A stretch of 64,000 nt of DNA from Anaerobacillus alkalidiazotrophicus (GCF_001866055.1 NZ_MLQS01000001.1:95382-159381), one strand, 5' to 3'; shown: positions 17,640-28,158, counted from the first letter of the stretch. Notes: a model not told the origin generated them from the letters alone. Numbers and translations are program-made.

Positions 17640-18221
17640 TCTTTATTTCCCCTTAGTTTTTTCATTCTCAAAAAAAATATCCAATATTTAAAATCGAATT
17701 ATTACTAGCACCTTACGTTACATTATAAATTTTTTTAAGCAAAAAGAACCTTAACTTAACCTAACAGATACAGTTTTGAGATGGGAAAAGTGAATTCACA
17801 AGATAAATAATGGAAAATTTTGCATTCAAATCCCATACAGGTTAACATTGTAATTAGCAAAACGCACAGACATAACATCTGTGCGTTTTTAACCTGTTTT
17901 CTTTTCTTATTGTACTAACGCTCTGTTAACGGACACAGGGGACCTTATTTTACCGATTTGATCAAATAATTCAAGCTATCGGACATGAGATACGTTATTT
18001 CATGAAAATCTGCTATATTTGGTGCTAAGTTAAGTAAATAACGAACCTGATGTCCGTTAACCCTTTTGAAATACCCCTTTGTTCACAAATAACGGCTCTC
18101 TTGTCCAATAGAGTTTAATATAATCAACATCGCTATTTCTATTGCTATTTGTTATTTTCTCTCCGAAAGCTAAACCCGTTAAGCTTAACCAAGGTCCCCT
18201 TTCTCTACTTATATTTTTGAT
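17640..18221. other. 580-bp gap with one strong hairpin
   Basis: No gene was found. At 17859-17889 a perfect 12-bp stem (AAAACGCACAGA/TCTGTGCGTTTT) with a 7-nt loop and a T run looks like a plus-strand terminator, although no plus-strand gene precedes it. The remainder is A/T-rich with several copies of the word GTCCGTTAA or its complement. Confidence 0.45.
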
Positions 18222-20195
18222 CTAAAGCTTAAAAGTAGAAATAGACTCATTTAATTCTTGAGAAAGCTTCGTTAATTCTTCAATTGATTTGTTGATTTGT
18301 TCAATAGCATGAGTTTGCTCTTGGGTCGAAGCAGCAACCTCTTCGGTACCTGCCGCTGTTTCCTCAGAAATTGCCGAAATGCTTTCAATTTCTTGAGCAC
18401 TATTTTCACTTTCACCCTTCACACTTTGCATTGATTTTGCGATTTCCATAAACTCTTCAGTAATTGCACGAATCATTTTAGAGATATCAGTAAATGCTTC
18501 TGTTGTTTTCGTTACACTTTCAGCTTGCTCTGTGATAATATTTCTCGTTTCTTCTGCTTCTTTAACGGTATTATTCGTAGCACTCAAAATATCATGAACA
18601 AGTGCCTGAATTTTTTCTGCAGAACGAGATGATTCTTCGGCTAATTTACGGACTTCATCAGCTACAACAGCAAAACCTTTACCATGTTCCCCTGCTCTTG
18701 CAGCCTCAATTGCTGCATTTAAAGCAAGTAAATTTGTTTGTTCACTTATTCCACCGATAACTTTGACAATATCGCCAATTTCGGCAGATTTTTTATTTAA
18801 CGAAAAGATAGAATCTGCCATATTAGCGAACGCTAAACTACTATCATTCGTAATTTGTTCTTGATGACCAACAACCTTCATTCCTTCATTTGATGCTTGC
18901 TCGGTATTCATGGCGATTTCAAGAGACTTTTGATAATTTTCTTCAATTTTCTTTATGGATTGAACAATCTTATTAAATGACGTTGAACAATTTTGAATAC
19001 TAGCAGCTTGCTCGTCACTTCCCTGTGCTACCTCATTCATAGCAGTAGCAATTTGACTTGTAACTGTATTAGCCTGCTTTGAAGACTCTAGAACTTGATC
19101 AGATGTTTTAGAAAGTTTGTCAGAGGCTGTCGCTACTTGTCCAATTAATACACTTAGTTTATCTTTCATTTCATCAAATGACTTAGCCAGGTTACCAATT
19201 TCATCTTGCCTATCTAACTTAATTTCATAAGTTAAATTTCCATTAGCTAGTTCTTTAGATGCTTCTGTTAGTTTTAATAACGGTTTTGTTAAAATGTTTG
19301 AAAACACAAGTGCGACAATTGATGAAATGACAACTATCCCACCCATAAGTAGAGCAAAAGTCACCATCATACTAGACACTGGGCGAAATGCTTCTTCATA
19401 TGTCTGTCTTATAATAACTCCCCAACCAACAGTTGGAACGGATGTATAAGCAGAAAACATCGATTGTCCTTCAAACTCATAACTTGCATTACCCGTTTCT
19501 CCATTTACGGCCTTTTGCACAGGATTTAAATATGAAAGATCCATTTGTTCTTCTACGTATACAGTATTAGGGTGGGCAAGCAAATTACCGGAACGATCCG
19601 TGACAAAGGCAAAGCCTGTTTCACCTAGTACGATGTTATTACGCATTTCTTCAACAGATTGTAGATCAACGGTTGCTCCCATAATACCTACAAAGTTATT
19701 TCTGTTATCAAATATAGGTGTAGCGATCATAAATGCAGGTTTTCCAGTTGTTCTAGATATTGTTACATCACTGATTATAGTTTCTTTTGATTGAAAAACC
19801 GCTTGAATATAATCTCGATCAGATATATCTAGCAAGTTATCAAAACCATCTGAGCGAGCAATTTGCTGTCCATTCGTATTAGTTATAAATAAAAGAGCAA
19901 ATTGTTCATTCTTTTGAAAAATCGCTTCTAAAACACTTACTTGATCTTCAGGATTTAAGTTTTTAACATCATCTAGGAGTGCAAGGGATTCTAGTAAAGT
20001 CACATTGTTCACAATATAATCATCAATACGTCCTGCAAGTGTTGAAGCCATTTCCCTCGTACTGTCTGTTAAATTTTTCTCAATTGTACTGCCTTGAATA
20101 GTTATAGCTACTATTCCTATAGCTCCTACTGAAAAAATTAATAAACCTAAAATTAAAAACAGAATTTTACCTTTTATCTTCAGCTTTTTAAACAT
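18222..20195 (-). CDS. Methyl-accepting chemotaxis protein with dCache sensor
   Basis: Transmembrane chemoreceptor, 657 residues. TM1 at about 13-32, an extracellular double-Cache domain (about 35-278) with [20 protein letters not shown] and [21 protein letters not shown]2 at about 279-299, a HAMP linker (about 301-350), then a long coiled-coil signalling domain. The tip is [16 protein letters not shown] ([20 protein letters not shown], about 490-512), which contacts CheA and CheW. No C-terminal CheR-binding pentapeptide. AGGAG precedes the start. Cache domains of this form often bind amino acids or organic acids; the ligand is not predictable here. Confidence 0.9.
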   Translation of the reverse strand: MFKKLKIKGKILFLILGLLIFSVGAIGIVAITIQGSTIEKNLTDSTREMASTLAGRIDDYIVNNVTLLESLALLDDVKNLNPEDQVSVLEAIFQKNEQFALLFITNTNGQQIARSDGFDNLLDISDRDYIQAVFQSKETIISDVTISRTTGKPAFMIATPIFDNRNNFVGIMGATVDLQSVEEMRNNIVLGETGFAFVTDRSGNLLAHPNTVYVEEQMDLSYLNPVQKAVNGETGNASYEFEGQSMFSAYTSVPTVGWGVIIRQTYEEAFRPVSSMMVTFALLMGGIVVISSIVALVFSNILTKPLLKLTEASKELANGNLTYEIKLDRQDEIGNLAKSFDEMKDKLSVLIGQVATASDKLSKTSDQVLESSKQANTVTSQIATAMNEVAQGSDEQAASIQNCSTSFNKIVQSIKKIEENYQKSLEIAMNTEQASNEGMKVVGHQEQITNDSSLAFANMADSIFSLNKKSAEIGDIVKVIGGISEQTNLLALNAAIEAARAGEHGKGFAVVADEVRKLAEESSRSAEKIQALVHDILSATNNTVKEAEETRNIITEQAESVTKTTEAFTDISKMIRAITEEFMEIAKSMQSVKGESENSAQEIESISAISEETAAGTEEVAASTQEQTHAIEQINKSIEELTKLSQELNESISTFKL

Positions 20196-20284
20196 TGTCT
20201 ATCTCCTAATCTCTTGAAAGTAAATTCATCTTGTTGTTATAGGAATTCTCTAAATCCTTTTTAAAACAACTATAGTTTCTTAAC

Positions 20285-20324
20285 GAAAAAAGACTCAAAA
20301 TTAGCAACCCACTAATTTTGAGTC
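20285..20324 (-). terminator. Terminator of the fumarase gene
   Basis: Stem GACTCAAAATTAG/CTAATTTTGAGTC with a 7-nt loop, followed on the minus strand by a T run, 11 bp after the fumarase stop. Confidence 0.85.
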
Positions 20325-20334
20325 AACATAACTT

Positions 20335-21870
20335 TTACTTAAATACTTTTTCCTTAAATTGTGAAAGCTTTTCTAAAGACGTTTTATCTACATCTGCATG
20401 TAGACTATTTCCATGCGAATCCATTGTTACAATGGCTGCAAAGCCTTCTACTCGTAAATGCCACATCGCCTCTGGTATGCCGAACTCGAGAAGATCAACA
20501 CCTTCAACTTTTTTAATACAGTCAGCGTAATATTGAGCAGCACCACCAATTGCATTTAAGTAAACACCACCATGTTCTTGTAAAGCCTTTAATGTCTTCG
20601 GACCCATGCCACCTTTACCAATTACTGCACGAATTCCGAATTTTTTCATAACATCCCCTTGATAAGGCTCTTCACGTATACTCGTTGTCGGCCCAGCCGC
20701 TTTTACGTGCCACTCCCCATTTTCATCCTTTAACATAACGGGACCACAGTGGTAGATTACTTGCCCGTTTAAGTCAATCGGAGCATCATGTTCCACTAAA
20801 TGATGATGGATTGCATCGCGCCCTGTATGAATCGTCCCATTCAGAATGACCACGTCCCCAACCTTAAGGTCTCGAATTTGTTCTTCTGTTACCGGAGCTT
20901 GTAACACAACTTCGCGGCCTTTCTTTCCTTGAGTAGTCACCTCACTCTTATCTTGTGAGAAGTCTATTTTATCTCCATCCTTATATTGCCACTCTTTAAT
21001 TTCACCAGTTGTAGAATCAAGCGTTACACCTAAACGGCGAAATGCCCAACAATTATAAGCGATAGATACAAAGAAACTTGCAGGCAATCGATTAAGAGCT
21101 CCAATTTTACAGCCAAGTAATGTTGCTTCACCACCAAAGCCCATAGTTCCTATACCTAATTGATTGGCATGCTCCATCACGTACTCCTCTAGCTTCCGTA
21201 GATTTTCGTTTACATTTACGTCATCAACCGAACGAAAAAGCTGCTCCTTAGCTAAAGAATAACTTGAAATTCGATCACCACCAATTCCTACACCAATAAA
21301 GCCTGCACTACAGCCTTGCCCTTGAGCTTGGTAAACAGAGTGAAGAATACATTTTCTAATTCCATCTAGGTCTCGCCCAGCTCTACCTAGTCCTTCAATT
21401 TCAGCCGGTAAACTATATTGAATATTTTTATTTTCACAGCCGCCACCTTTTAAAATAAGGCGAACGTCGATTTCATCTTTTTCCCACTGTTCAAAATGAA
21501 TGATCGGTGTACCAGGACCTAAGTTATTTCCACTATTTTCCCCAGTAAGCGAATCTACTGAATTAGGACGAAGCTTCCCATTCTTTGTTGCTTTGTCAAT
21601 CGCTTCATGGATTGCTTTCTTCATCTCAATCTGATTGGCTCCAACAGGAACCTTAATTTCAAAAGTTGGCATGCCTGTATCTTGACATATTGGAGATACA
21701 TTATAATCGGCCATACTGATGTTTTTTGAAATTGTCCCGAGAGCTAATGCAGCTGTTGTTCCCGCATTTTCTTGCTCTTTTGCCTTTACAATTGCTCGTC
21801 TTACATCATTTGGTAGATTGGTAGATGTTTCAACAATAAGCGTGTACATGCTTTCTCTAAATTTTTTCAA
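20335..21870 (-). CDS. Class I fumarate hydratase
   Basis: Iron-sulfur fumarase that interconverts fumarate and malate in the TCA cycle. 511 residues, alpha and beta parts fused. Cluster-binding cysteines appear in SPICQDTGMP, GGGCENKN and GQGCSAGF; the beta part has GTIHTGRDAIHHH and KGGMGPKT. Most Bacillus use only the class II enzyme FumC, so this oxygen-sensitive type fits an anaerobic capacity. The start is probably the TTG at 21870 (MKKFRESMYTLIVET) after GGGGAAAAGG; the ORF could begin at 21909. Confidence 0.9.
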   Translation of the reverse strand: MKKFRESMYTLIVETSTNLPNDVRRAIVKAKEQENAGTTAALALGTISKNISMADYNVSPICQDTGMPTFEIKVPVGANQIEMKKAIHEAIDKATKNGKLRPNSVDSLTGENSGNNLGPGTPIIHFEQWEKDEIDVRLILKGGGCENKNIQYSLPAEIEGLGRAGRDLDGIRKCILHSVYQAQGQGCSAGFIGVGIGGDRISSYSLAKEQLFRSVDDVNVNENLRKLEEYVMEHANQLGIGTMGFGGEATLLGCKIGALNRLPASFFVSIAYNCWAFRRLGVTLDSTTGEIKEWQYKDGDKIDFSQDKSEVTTQGKKGREVVLQAPVTEEQIRDLKVGDVVILNGTIHTGRDAIHHHLVEHDAPIDLNGQVIYHCGPVMLKDENGEWHVKAAGPTTSIREEPYQGDVMKKFGIRAVIGKGGMGPKTLKALQEHGGVYLNAIGGAAQYYADCIKKVEGVDLLEFGIPEAMWHLRVEGFAAIVTMDSHGNSLHADVDKTSLEKLSQFKEKVFK

Positions 21871-22060
21871 TTCCTTTTCCCCTTTCAATAGAAAACTAAC
21901 TACCTTCATGTTTTAGGTGAGCCTTATTACACTACTTTTCACTAATGAACGGTTCCTTAAAGCTTTTATCAACCATTAAATATTATATAACGCAACAGTT
22001 ATGATTTGTTAAAAAAATTCCAAAATGATACGTAAGCGATACTTTTTTTGTAAAACCCAA

Positions 22061-22100
22061 AAATAAGTGGACATACCTTAAACTTTTGTCCACTTATTTT
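22061..22100. terminator. Terminator of the phosphatase gene
   Basis: Perfect 13-bp stem AAATAAGTGGACA/TGTCCACTTATTT with a 13-nt loop and A/T flanks, directly after the histidine phosphatase gene. Confidence 0.8.
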
Positions 22101-22103
22101 CTA

Positions 22104-22742
22104 TTAATATAAAATACTCTCATTTGGCACGTTCCCACTTACTAAGTGAGCATCGTTATTAATATAATGAAAGATTGGTTTGTTACTATCAGTAAATTCT
22201 ATTTTCGAAACACCAGTATTGCCAATTATAAACGGACGATGTATATCATTCCAGTTCTCACCAAACATTAAATACATTAAGAAAATACTAATGAATCCCC
22301 CATGTGATACTAGAACGACTTTATCTCCTCTATGGCCTAATAATAGTTGTTCTACAACATACTTACATCGACTAGTGATTTCTTCAACAGTTTCGGTTCC
22401 TTCTATTCCCGTTGTTAGTATAGATGGTATATCTTTCAATTCAGGGAACTGTAGTTGTAGTTCTTTTCTTGTTTTACCTTCAAGTGGTCCTAAACCAACT
22501 TCTCTTATTTTCTCCCACTTTTTAACCTCAATAGGATGGTGATGACTTATTGATTGAGCTGTATCAAAAGCACGTATTAAATCACTGGAATAAATATAGT
22601 CCATAGCTTTAGAAGCAAAAAATTGTCCCAATAACTCCGCTTGTTTATACCCAAGGTCAGATAATGGAAATTCTTTACACCCTTGTAGTATTCCACTTTC
22701 ATTAGCAACAGACTGACCATGCCTTATTAAATATAAAATCAA
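22104..22742 (-). CDS. Histidine phosphatase family protein (phosphoglycerate mutase-like)
   Basis: 212 residues. The catalytic RHG motif is in YLIRHGQSVANESG (His8), the second arginine in SSDLIRAFDTAQ, the acid in REVGLGPLEGKTR, and the second His in VLVSHGGFIS. This matches the cofactor-dependent phosphoglycerate mutase/phosphatase superfamily. The length and divergent C-terminus suggest a phosphatase of unknown substrate rather than the glycolytic enzyme. Start TTG at 22742 with GGGAGAGG upstream. Cytoplasmic, single-gene unit. Confidence 0.82.
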   Translation of the reverse strand: MILYLIRHGQSVANESGILQGCKEFPLSDLGYKQAELLGQFFASKAMDYIYSSDLIRAFDTAQSISHHHPIEVKKWEKIREVGLGPLEGKTRKELQLQFPELKDIPSILTTGIEGTETVEEITSRCKYVVEQLLLGHRGDKVVLVSHGGFISIFLMYLMFGENWNDIHRPFIIGNTGVSKIEFTDSNKPIFHYINNDAHLVSGNVPNESILY

Positions 22743-22887
22743 TAGTTACCTCTCCCTTTTTATTTTCTATAACTAATTTATACACTTCTTATGCGCTCTA
22801 ACAAATATAATCAAATTAAAAAACTGTGTACCCAACGGCACATCAGCTTTTCATTTTATGTTTAAGATTAACATAATCATAACATTA

Positions 22888-23076
22888 TTATGGTTTTAAT
22901 TCATTTCTAAATTTTTTACATTTATTCTCTATCTCATCTAACATTTCAATAATCCGATCGATTTCCTCTACTCCAGTTTCTTCTGGATCCATAGAATCTA
23001 ACATCGTCATTAAGAGCTCCATTTTTCCATATAAAAAATTAAGTTGTTCCTTTTGATCGTAAATTGATTTGCTCAA
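22888..23076 (-). CDS. SE1561 family small protein
   Basis: 62 residues, acidic and helical: LNFLYGKMELLMTMLDSMDPEE then DRIIEMLDEIENKCKKFR. The MDPEET and IDRxIxMLDxxExKC pattern matches the SE1561 family of Staphylococcus and Bacillus, whose function is unknown. Start TTG at 23076 after AAAGGGG. Divergent from yfkAB. Confidence 0.75.
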   Translation of the reverse strand: MSKSIYDQKEQLNFLYGKMELLMTMLDSMDPEETGVEEIDRIIEMLDEIENKCKKFRNELKP

Positions 23077-23300
23077 ATTATAACTACCCCTTTCATTTCT
23101 TTACATATGTAGTATATATTTTTTTGAATTGAAAACAAAGGTTTCTAATTGTATTATTTTAAAATTGTTATACTTTAAAATTGTTCCCTAAAAACAGTTT
23201 TTAAAGCGTTTATAGTATGATATTTTTATTTAACCTACTTATTTAACTTAATTATGTTGTAAAATGTTAAAATAGAATAGTTATAGAAAGGGAGTTTTCG

Positions 23301-24419
23301 GTGGAAAAGATGAAAACTATAACAACTTCCTACGATCCGTGGGAAGCTTATTTAGAAATTGAAGAGTTTAACGAATTACGCTTAACGAATATTGAATTTA
23401 CAACAACAACATTATGTAACATGCGTTGTGAACATTGTGCGGTCGGCTATACATTACAAACAAAGGATCCTGATCCCCTTCCATTAGATTTATTAATTCA
23501 GCGTCTTGAAGAGATTCCACACTTACGTTCTTTAAGTATTACGGGCGGTGAACCCATGCTCTCAAATAAGTCCGTCGATAATTATGTTGTGCCTCTCCTG
23601 AAATATGCTCATGAAAGAGGGGTAAGAACACAAATCAACTCTAATTTAACATTGGAATTAAGTCGTTACGAAAAAATTATTTCTTATCTAGATGTCCTTC
23701 ATATATCTCATAATTATAGTAGTGTAGACGATTTCGTAGAGACCGGTTTTGCGATGATGGAAAAAAAACCATCCTATGAACAGCGAGCTCAGTATTTTAC
23801 GCGTATGATTGAAAATACTAAAGCTTTATCAAAAGAAGGGGTTCTGGTCTCCGCTGAAACGATGATAAATAAGCGTACTTTACCTCATCTAGAAAGTATT
23901 CATAATCAAATCATCGAAATGGGCTGTAAGCGTCACGAGATTCATCCGATGTACCCCAGTGATTTTGCTAGTACTTTAGAGGTAGCGACTACCGAAGAAC
24001 TTAAAAACGGTATACGTCGCCTTTTAGCGTACCGTAATAAAGATGTTTGGATGTTATTTGGTACTTTACCATTTTACGCTTGTAGTTCAAACAAAGATGA
24101 CTTAGCACTATTAGAACAGCTTTATAACGCAGAGAACGTGACCGTTCGTAACGATCCTGATGGTCGTACTCGACTTAATATTAATATTTTCAATGGTGAT
24201 ATTATCGTTACTGACTTTGGTGATATCCCTTCGCTAGGTAATATAACAAATACTTCCTTGCAAAATGCATATGAAGGGTGGATAAAAACAGATTTTGCAA
24301 AAAGTATCTCTTGTCACTGTAAAGAAGTTCAATGTTTAGGTCCTAATCCACTTGTAAAAGATACGTATTACAAAGACATTGATTTTACTAAACAAAAATC
24401 TAAAATTGTTCTAAGATAA
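23301..24419 (+). CDS. yfkAB: Radical SAM protein YfkAB
   Basis: 372 residues. The radical-SAM cluster motif is CNMRCEHC (about residues 39-46), followed by the GGEP loop (ITGGEPMLS). A second cysteine cluster at the C-terminus, CHCKEVQCLGPNP, is the CxCxxxxC feature of the YfkAB family. The substrate is not known. GTG start at 23301 with GGGAG upstream. In B. subtilis the gene is near yfkD, as here (next gene, convergent). Confidence 0.88.
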   Translation: MEKMKTITTSYDPWEAYLEIEEFNELRLTNIEFTTTTLCNMRCEHCAVGYTLQTKDPDPLPLDLLIQRLEEIPHLRSLSITGGEPMLSNKSVDNYVVPLLKYAHERGVRTQINSNLTLELSRYEKIISYLDVLHISHNYSSVDDFVETGFAMMEKKPSYEQRAQYFTRMIENTKALSKEGVLVSAETMINKRTLPHLESIHNQIIEMGCKRHEIHPMYPSDFASTLEVATTEELKNGIRRLLAYRNKDVWMLFGTLPFYACSSNKDDLALLEQLYNAENVTVRNDPDGRTRLNINIFNGDIIVTDFGDIPSLGNITNTSLQNAYEGWIKTDFAKSISCHCKEVQCLGPNPLVKDTYYKDIDFTKQKSKIVLR

Positions 24420-24562
24420 ACAATAAAATGAGTTATCGAATCCTCTGCATATGAGATGAGGGCAGCTTTCTAGCAGACAAGGCGTTTAGAGTTAGATATC
24501 TATACTTCCTCGCCTTTTTAGGAAATGCAGAAGCAGAATAAGAATACCTTTCTCACCTTACC

Positions 24563-24596
24563 AAATGACCTGACTCAAAATTGAGCCAGGTCATTT
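24563..24596. terminator. Bidirectional terminator between yfkAB and yfkD
   Basis: Stem AAATGACCTG/CAGGTCATTT, extended inward by CTCAA/TTGAG, between converging genes. Confidence 0.75.
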
Positions 24597-24599
24597 ACA

Positions 24600-25403
24600 T
24601 TATCTTGGTTGATTAGCTGAATAAAACTTTAATGCAATGTGATCTTGAACAGGTATCCATGCCCCAATTCCTTGTTGCGTCACATTTTTTACTTCAATTC
24701 GTTTTTTTCCACCTTTAATAATTAAATAAACTTCACCGTAAGTTACTTTACCTTTCTCGCTAGCTGCTGGCACATAGGCTGATAAATAACCCACTTGTTT
24801 TACAGGAATGTTATAAATTTGTTCCTTCTTTGTCCCGTGGCCGATAACCGTCGATAACGCTAAAGGTAGTCCTGTATTTTCCGCAGCTTTGATCATCATC
24901 ATTTTTTGTACTTCATCACTGTTAGGTATTTGTGCCGTTAAGCCACCTGTTACCTTTTTTTGTTGCTCTTGACTATAATGAATTTTCTTTGCAGCATTTG
25001 AACCACGATTATCATGATAGTTCGTATTCACTTTTTGATATTCCCAATTAACACTAGTTTCATTAGACTCATACGCGAGTGGCCATTGCCCTAAGTAAAT
25101 GGATGCATTAAGCGTAAGAGCCAGCTTATTACCTTTTATAGAAGATTCATTTAAAATTTTTATCAACTCTGGATTTTCAATTAATACGGTTGATGTATCC
25201 AGTAATTCTTGAGCCATTTCACTTGGATGTAATTGAGGTAGGTCTTGAGTTGGATTAGGATACGTATTTTCTTTGGAAATATTTAATACGTAGTTAGGGA
25301 TACTAACTCCTTCTTGGTCTTCGTTTTCCCCTTCTGCCAAAGCTGAAAATGGCTGAGCTAATAATATACTAAAAACAGTAATTATCATTAATAATTTTCT
25401 CAT
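24600..25403 (-). CDS. yfkD: YfkD-like secreted protein
   Basis: 267 residues with a cleavable signal peptide (about 1-23, ending ALA). The mature part has the YfkD-family features LNASIYLGQWPLAYES, NWEYQKVNTNYHDNRG and QQGIGAWIPVQDHI. The function is not established. Good AGGAGG site. Adjacent and convergent to yfkAB. Confidence 0.82.
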   Translation of the reverse strand: MRKLLMIITVFSILLAQPFSALAEGENEDQEGVSIPNYVLNISKENTYPNPTQDLPQLHPSEMAQELLDTSTVLIENPELIKILNESSIKGNKLALTLNASIYLGQWPLAYESNETSVNWEYQKVNTNYHDNRGSNAAKKIHYSQEQQKKVTGGLTAQIPNSDEVQKMMMIKAAENTGLPLALSTVIGHGTKKEQIYNIPVKQVGYLSAYVPAASEKGKVTYGEVYLIIKGGKKRIEVKNVTQQGIGAWIPVQDHIALKFYSANQPR

Positions 25404-25481
25404 AAATTATCCTCCTAAAATAAACAGTAAATTCATTTACCGTTATTTTCTTCGAAGGTATAAAATTTTATCCATTCTTTT

Positions 25482-26090
25482 TTAATGGTACCCGTATACG
25501 ATTCGTTCTACATAAGGAAAAAATAACTGTACCATCGGACCGATAGATAAAGTAACTACGATTGTCCCTACTCCAATGGGCCCACCAGCAATAAAAGCAA
25601 AAATTAATGCCGTGACTTCTCCAATTGTTTTACCTGTCATAAGGTTCACATTAAAACGTTTTTGTATTGCTACCATGAAGCCATCAATTGGTACAATCGT
25701 AAACTCCGCTTGTAAATAAGTGGCAATTCCACATCCCATTAATGTAACACCTAAACCTAATACAACAACTTGAATCAATACAGTTGTTGGAATGAAATTT
25801 GGAAAAACAAACAATAACCATAAATCAATAAAATAGCCTAAAATAAGCGCAGTAACAATTGATAAAAGATCGGGTTTTTTCATTAAAATTATTGCATTTA
25901 CAAAAATTAAAATCACTCCAATTAAGATCACCCATGTCCCTACGGTAAAACCGGTTAATTGTGCTAAACCTACCGACAAAGCATCCCATGCACCAGCACC
26001 CAGTCTTGATAGAATAGTAAAACTCACTCCTAGCGATAAAATAAATAACCCAAACATAAAACTAATAAACCTTTTTATCGTTAAACTCAT
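25482..26090 (-). CDS. YczE/YitT-type integral membrane protein
   Basis: 202 residues with five or six membrane segments (for example FISFMFGLFILSLGVSF and VVVLGLGVTLMGCGIATYL). The LGAGAWDALSVGLAQLTG motif, repeated more weakly as FTIVPIDGFMVAIQKR, is characteristic of the YczE/YyaS family. Function unknown; in Bacillus, YczE is linked to non-ribosomal lipopeptide production. AAGGAG site before ATG. Confidence 0.75.
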   Translation of the reverse strand: MSLTIKRFISFMFGLFILSLGVSFTILSRLGAGAWDALSVGLAQLTGFTVGTWVILIGVILIFVNAIILMKKPDLLSIVTALILGYFIDLWLLFVFPNFIPTTVLIQVVVLGLGVTLMGCGIATYLQAEFTIVPIDGFMVAIQKRFNVNLMTGKTIGEVTALIFAFIAGGPIGVGTIVVTLSIGPMVQLFFPYVERIVYGYH

Positions 26091-26200
26091 TTACATTCTC
26101 CTTATAAAAAATAGATTTAACTCAGAATAATTTTAAAGCATTAACAAAAACTTACTAAAAGGTAAAAAAGTACAAATTTATTTAAAAGTAGGTGATCACT

Positions 26201-26818
26201 TTGGATTTCCATTGGGTTTGGAAAGCCATCCTAATTGTATTGGCAGGTTCAATAATTTTACGTATAGCTGGTAGAAAATCAATTTCTCAGTTAACAGTAT
26301 CACAAACCGTAATCATGATTTCAATCGGAAATCTTATGATACAACCTGTTAGCGATAGGAATATTTGGATCACCTTTCTCATTGCTCTTTTACTTGTCCT
26401 AGTATTAATTATGTTAGAGTATATCCAAACAAAATATAATAAATTTGAAAATTTCATTACCGGAAAAGCAATATTAATAATTGATAACGGAACAATTTTA
26501 GAGCATAACTTAAAAAAATTACGTTTAACTGTTGACCAATTAGAAGTTAGACTTAGACAGGTAAACGTGAAAAGATTTTCTGATGTTCAATTTGCTACAA
26601 TTGAACCAAGTGGACAGATAGGATTTGTGTTAAAAGAACATACTCAAGCGGCTACAAAACAAGATCTTCAAATCTTAATTAATTATCTTCACAGTAAATT
26701 ACCAGGTGACCAAATCCCACCACCTTTATTTACCGAGCCAAAACTTGAAGTTAACGAACTATTCATTGAAGTTAAGGAAAAGGGTGGAGATCAACCAAAT
26801 AACGAAGATCTAAAGTAG
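26201..26818 (+). CDS. DUF421 membrane protein (YetF/YrbG type)
   Basis: 205 residues. Three N-terminal membrane helices (about 5-80) precede a cytoplasmic alpha/beta domain (GKAILIIDNGTILEHNLKK, LEVRLRQVNVKRFSDVQFA, EPSGQIGFVLK), the layout of DUF421/YetF proteins. Some are linked to spore or stress functions. The start is taken as TTG at 26201 because AAAAGTAGG lies just upstream; a GTG at 26192 is the alternative. Divergent from the YczE-like gene. Confidence 0.78.
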   Translation: MDFHWVWKAILIVLAGSIILRIAGRKSISQLTVSQTVIMISIGNLMIQPVSDRNIWITFLIALLLVLVLIMLEYIQTKYNKFENFITGKAILIIDNGTILEHNLKKLRLTVDQLEVRLRQVNVKRFSDVQFATIEPSGQIGFVLKEHTQAATKQDLQILINYLHSKLPGDQIPPPLFTEPKLEVNELFIEVKEKGGDQPNNEDLK

Positions 26819-26926
26819 CCACATACCTAGTATACTCGTTCTATTCAAAAAATTTTTTCTTTTAAAAGTGAATGAAAATAAATTTTGAACAAAAATTAAG
26901 GTGAATATCAGAAGGGAGTTTTAAAA

Positions 26927-27334
26927 ATGAACCAAGACACACTAAAACAAGAAGCCATTAATATTATCGATCAAAATCATGTAGGAGTTCTTTCAACCAT
27001 GCAAGAAAACAAACCCTATGCTAGATATATGATGTTTTTTCATGATGAACAACAACTTTATTCAGTGACAAATAAAGAAACACATAAAGTTGAGGAAATT
27101 AAAAATAATCCAAACGTTAATGTCCTCTTAGGATACGATGAAAATAAAACTCAATATATAGAACTTCAAGGTAGGGCAACGATTGTCGATGACAAAGAAT
27201 TAAAAAAGAAATACTGGGATGAACAATTAGTGCCATGGTTAAACGGGCCAGACGATCCTGAGTACTGTTTACTCCAAATCACACCCGAACATGTTGAACT
27301 CGTTCAAGGTAATCACGAAAAAACAATTATGTAA
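26927..27334 (+). CDS. Pyridoxamine 5'-phosphate oxidase-like general stress protein
   Basis: 135 residues forming one split-barrel flavin-binding domain: VGVLSTMQENKPYARYMMFF, LYSVTNKETHKVEEIKNNP, QYIELQGRATIV. It resembles YdaG/general stress protein 26 of B. subtilis. It probably binds FMN or a related flavin; the reaction is unknown. Strong AGAAGGGAG site. Single-gene unit ended by a terminator at 27367. Confidence 0.82.
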   Translation: MNQDTLKQEAINIIDQNHVGVLSTMQENKPYARYMMFFHDEQQLYSVTNKETHKVEEIKNNPNVNVLLGYDENKTQYIELQGRATIVDDKELKKKYWDEQLVPWLNGPDDPEYCLLQITPEHVELVQGNHEKTIM

Positions 27335-27366
27335 GAAAAGTAAGCAACTGATTTTTTAGAATATAG

Positions 27367-27394
27367 AAAAAGCTGCCTTCCAAGCAGCTTTTTC
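27367..27394. terminator. Terminator
   Basis: Stem AAAAAGCTGC/GCAGCTTTTT with a 7-nt loop between converging genes; active in both directions. Confidence 0.85.
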
Positions 27395-27412
27395 TACTTA
27401 CCACAACATTTA

Positions 27413-27805
27413 TCATTTTTCATTAGGAACAATTTCAAATGATTCTGTAATTTCGATGCTATCAATTACTGATTGAACCATTGAACAGTTTTTTCTAGTA
27501 ACCATTAAACATTTTTCAATAACTTCCTCGGATATATCCGAACCAGTTATAACAAAGTGCATATGAATTTTTTCAATTCTATCTGCTTTCTTTTCGTTTC
27601 TTTCAACTTTTGTTGTAACTGTAATATCAGAAAAAGAAACCCGTTTTTTTTCTAGAATTTTTCTTAGCACTCCACCACTACAAACAGCAATCGCTGAAAC
27701 TAATAGTTGATAAGGTCGAAAACCGTATTTTTCATCGCCACACACTTGTAAATTCCCATATTCTACCTCAGTTTCAAATCCATGTTCTTTCATAAGAAAT
27801 TTCAT
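27413..27805 (-). CDS. OsmC/Ohr family protein
   Basis: 130 residues. The two redox cysteines of the family are present: Cys42 in AIAVCSGGVLRK and Cys107 in TRKNCSMVQSV. The YGFRPYQLLVSAIA motif is typical. These proteins reduce organic peroxides using dithiols. AAGGAAG precedes the ATG at 27805. Cytoplasmic. Confidence 0.85.
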   Translation of the reverse strand: MKFLMKEHGFETEVEYGNLQVCGDEKYGFRPYQLLVSAIAVCSGGVLRKILEKKRVSFSDITVTTKVERNEKKADRIEKIHMHFVITGSDISEEVIEKCLMVTRKNCSMVQSVIDSIEITESFEIVPNEK

Positions 27806-27911
27806 ACTTTTTCACTTCCTTCATCATGTAGATCATTCTTTTTCATTGTATACATTCTAAGATCTTTCGTCATCTTTTTTCACTGTTTAGAGGCTATCTA
27901 TAACTTAAAAA

Positions 27912-27941
27912 CAGCCTTCACAATGAAATTTGTGAAGGCTG
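27912..27941 (-). terminator. Terminator of the cold-shock gene
   Basis: Perfect 12-bp stem CAGCCTTCACAA/TTGTGAAGGCTG with a 6-nt loop and a minus-strand T run. Confidence 0.85.
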
Positions 27942-27957
27942 AAATAAATTATTATAA

Positions 27958-28158
27958 TTATCGTTTAGTTACGTTAGCAGCTTGAGGGCCACGGTTACCT
28001 TCAACGATTTCAAAAGAAACTTCTTGACCTTCTTCTAAAGTCTTGAAGCCTTCATCTTGAATAGCAGAGAAGTGAACAAATACATCGTTTCCACCTTCAA
28101 CTTCGATGAAACCGAAACCTTTTTCAGCGTTAAACCATTTTACTTTACCGTTTTGCAT
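27958..28158 (-). CDS. Cold-shock protein, CspD type
   Basis: 66 residues, the standard length: [19 protein letters not shown] contains RNP1 (KGFGFI), with RNP2 as DVFVHFSAI. Binds single-stranded RNA and acts as an RNA chaperone. The ATG at 28158 follows AGGAGG; upstream in-frame codons are leader. Monocistronic, with a vegetative-type promoter and a palindrome in its leader (28209-28264). Confidence 0.93.
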   Translation of the reverse strand: MQNGKVKWFNAEKGFGFIEVEGGNDVFVHFSAIQDEGFKTLEEGQEVSFEIVEGNRGPQAANVTKR

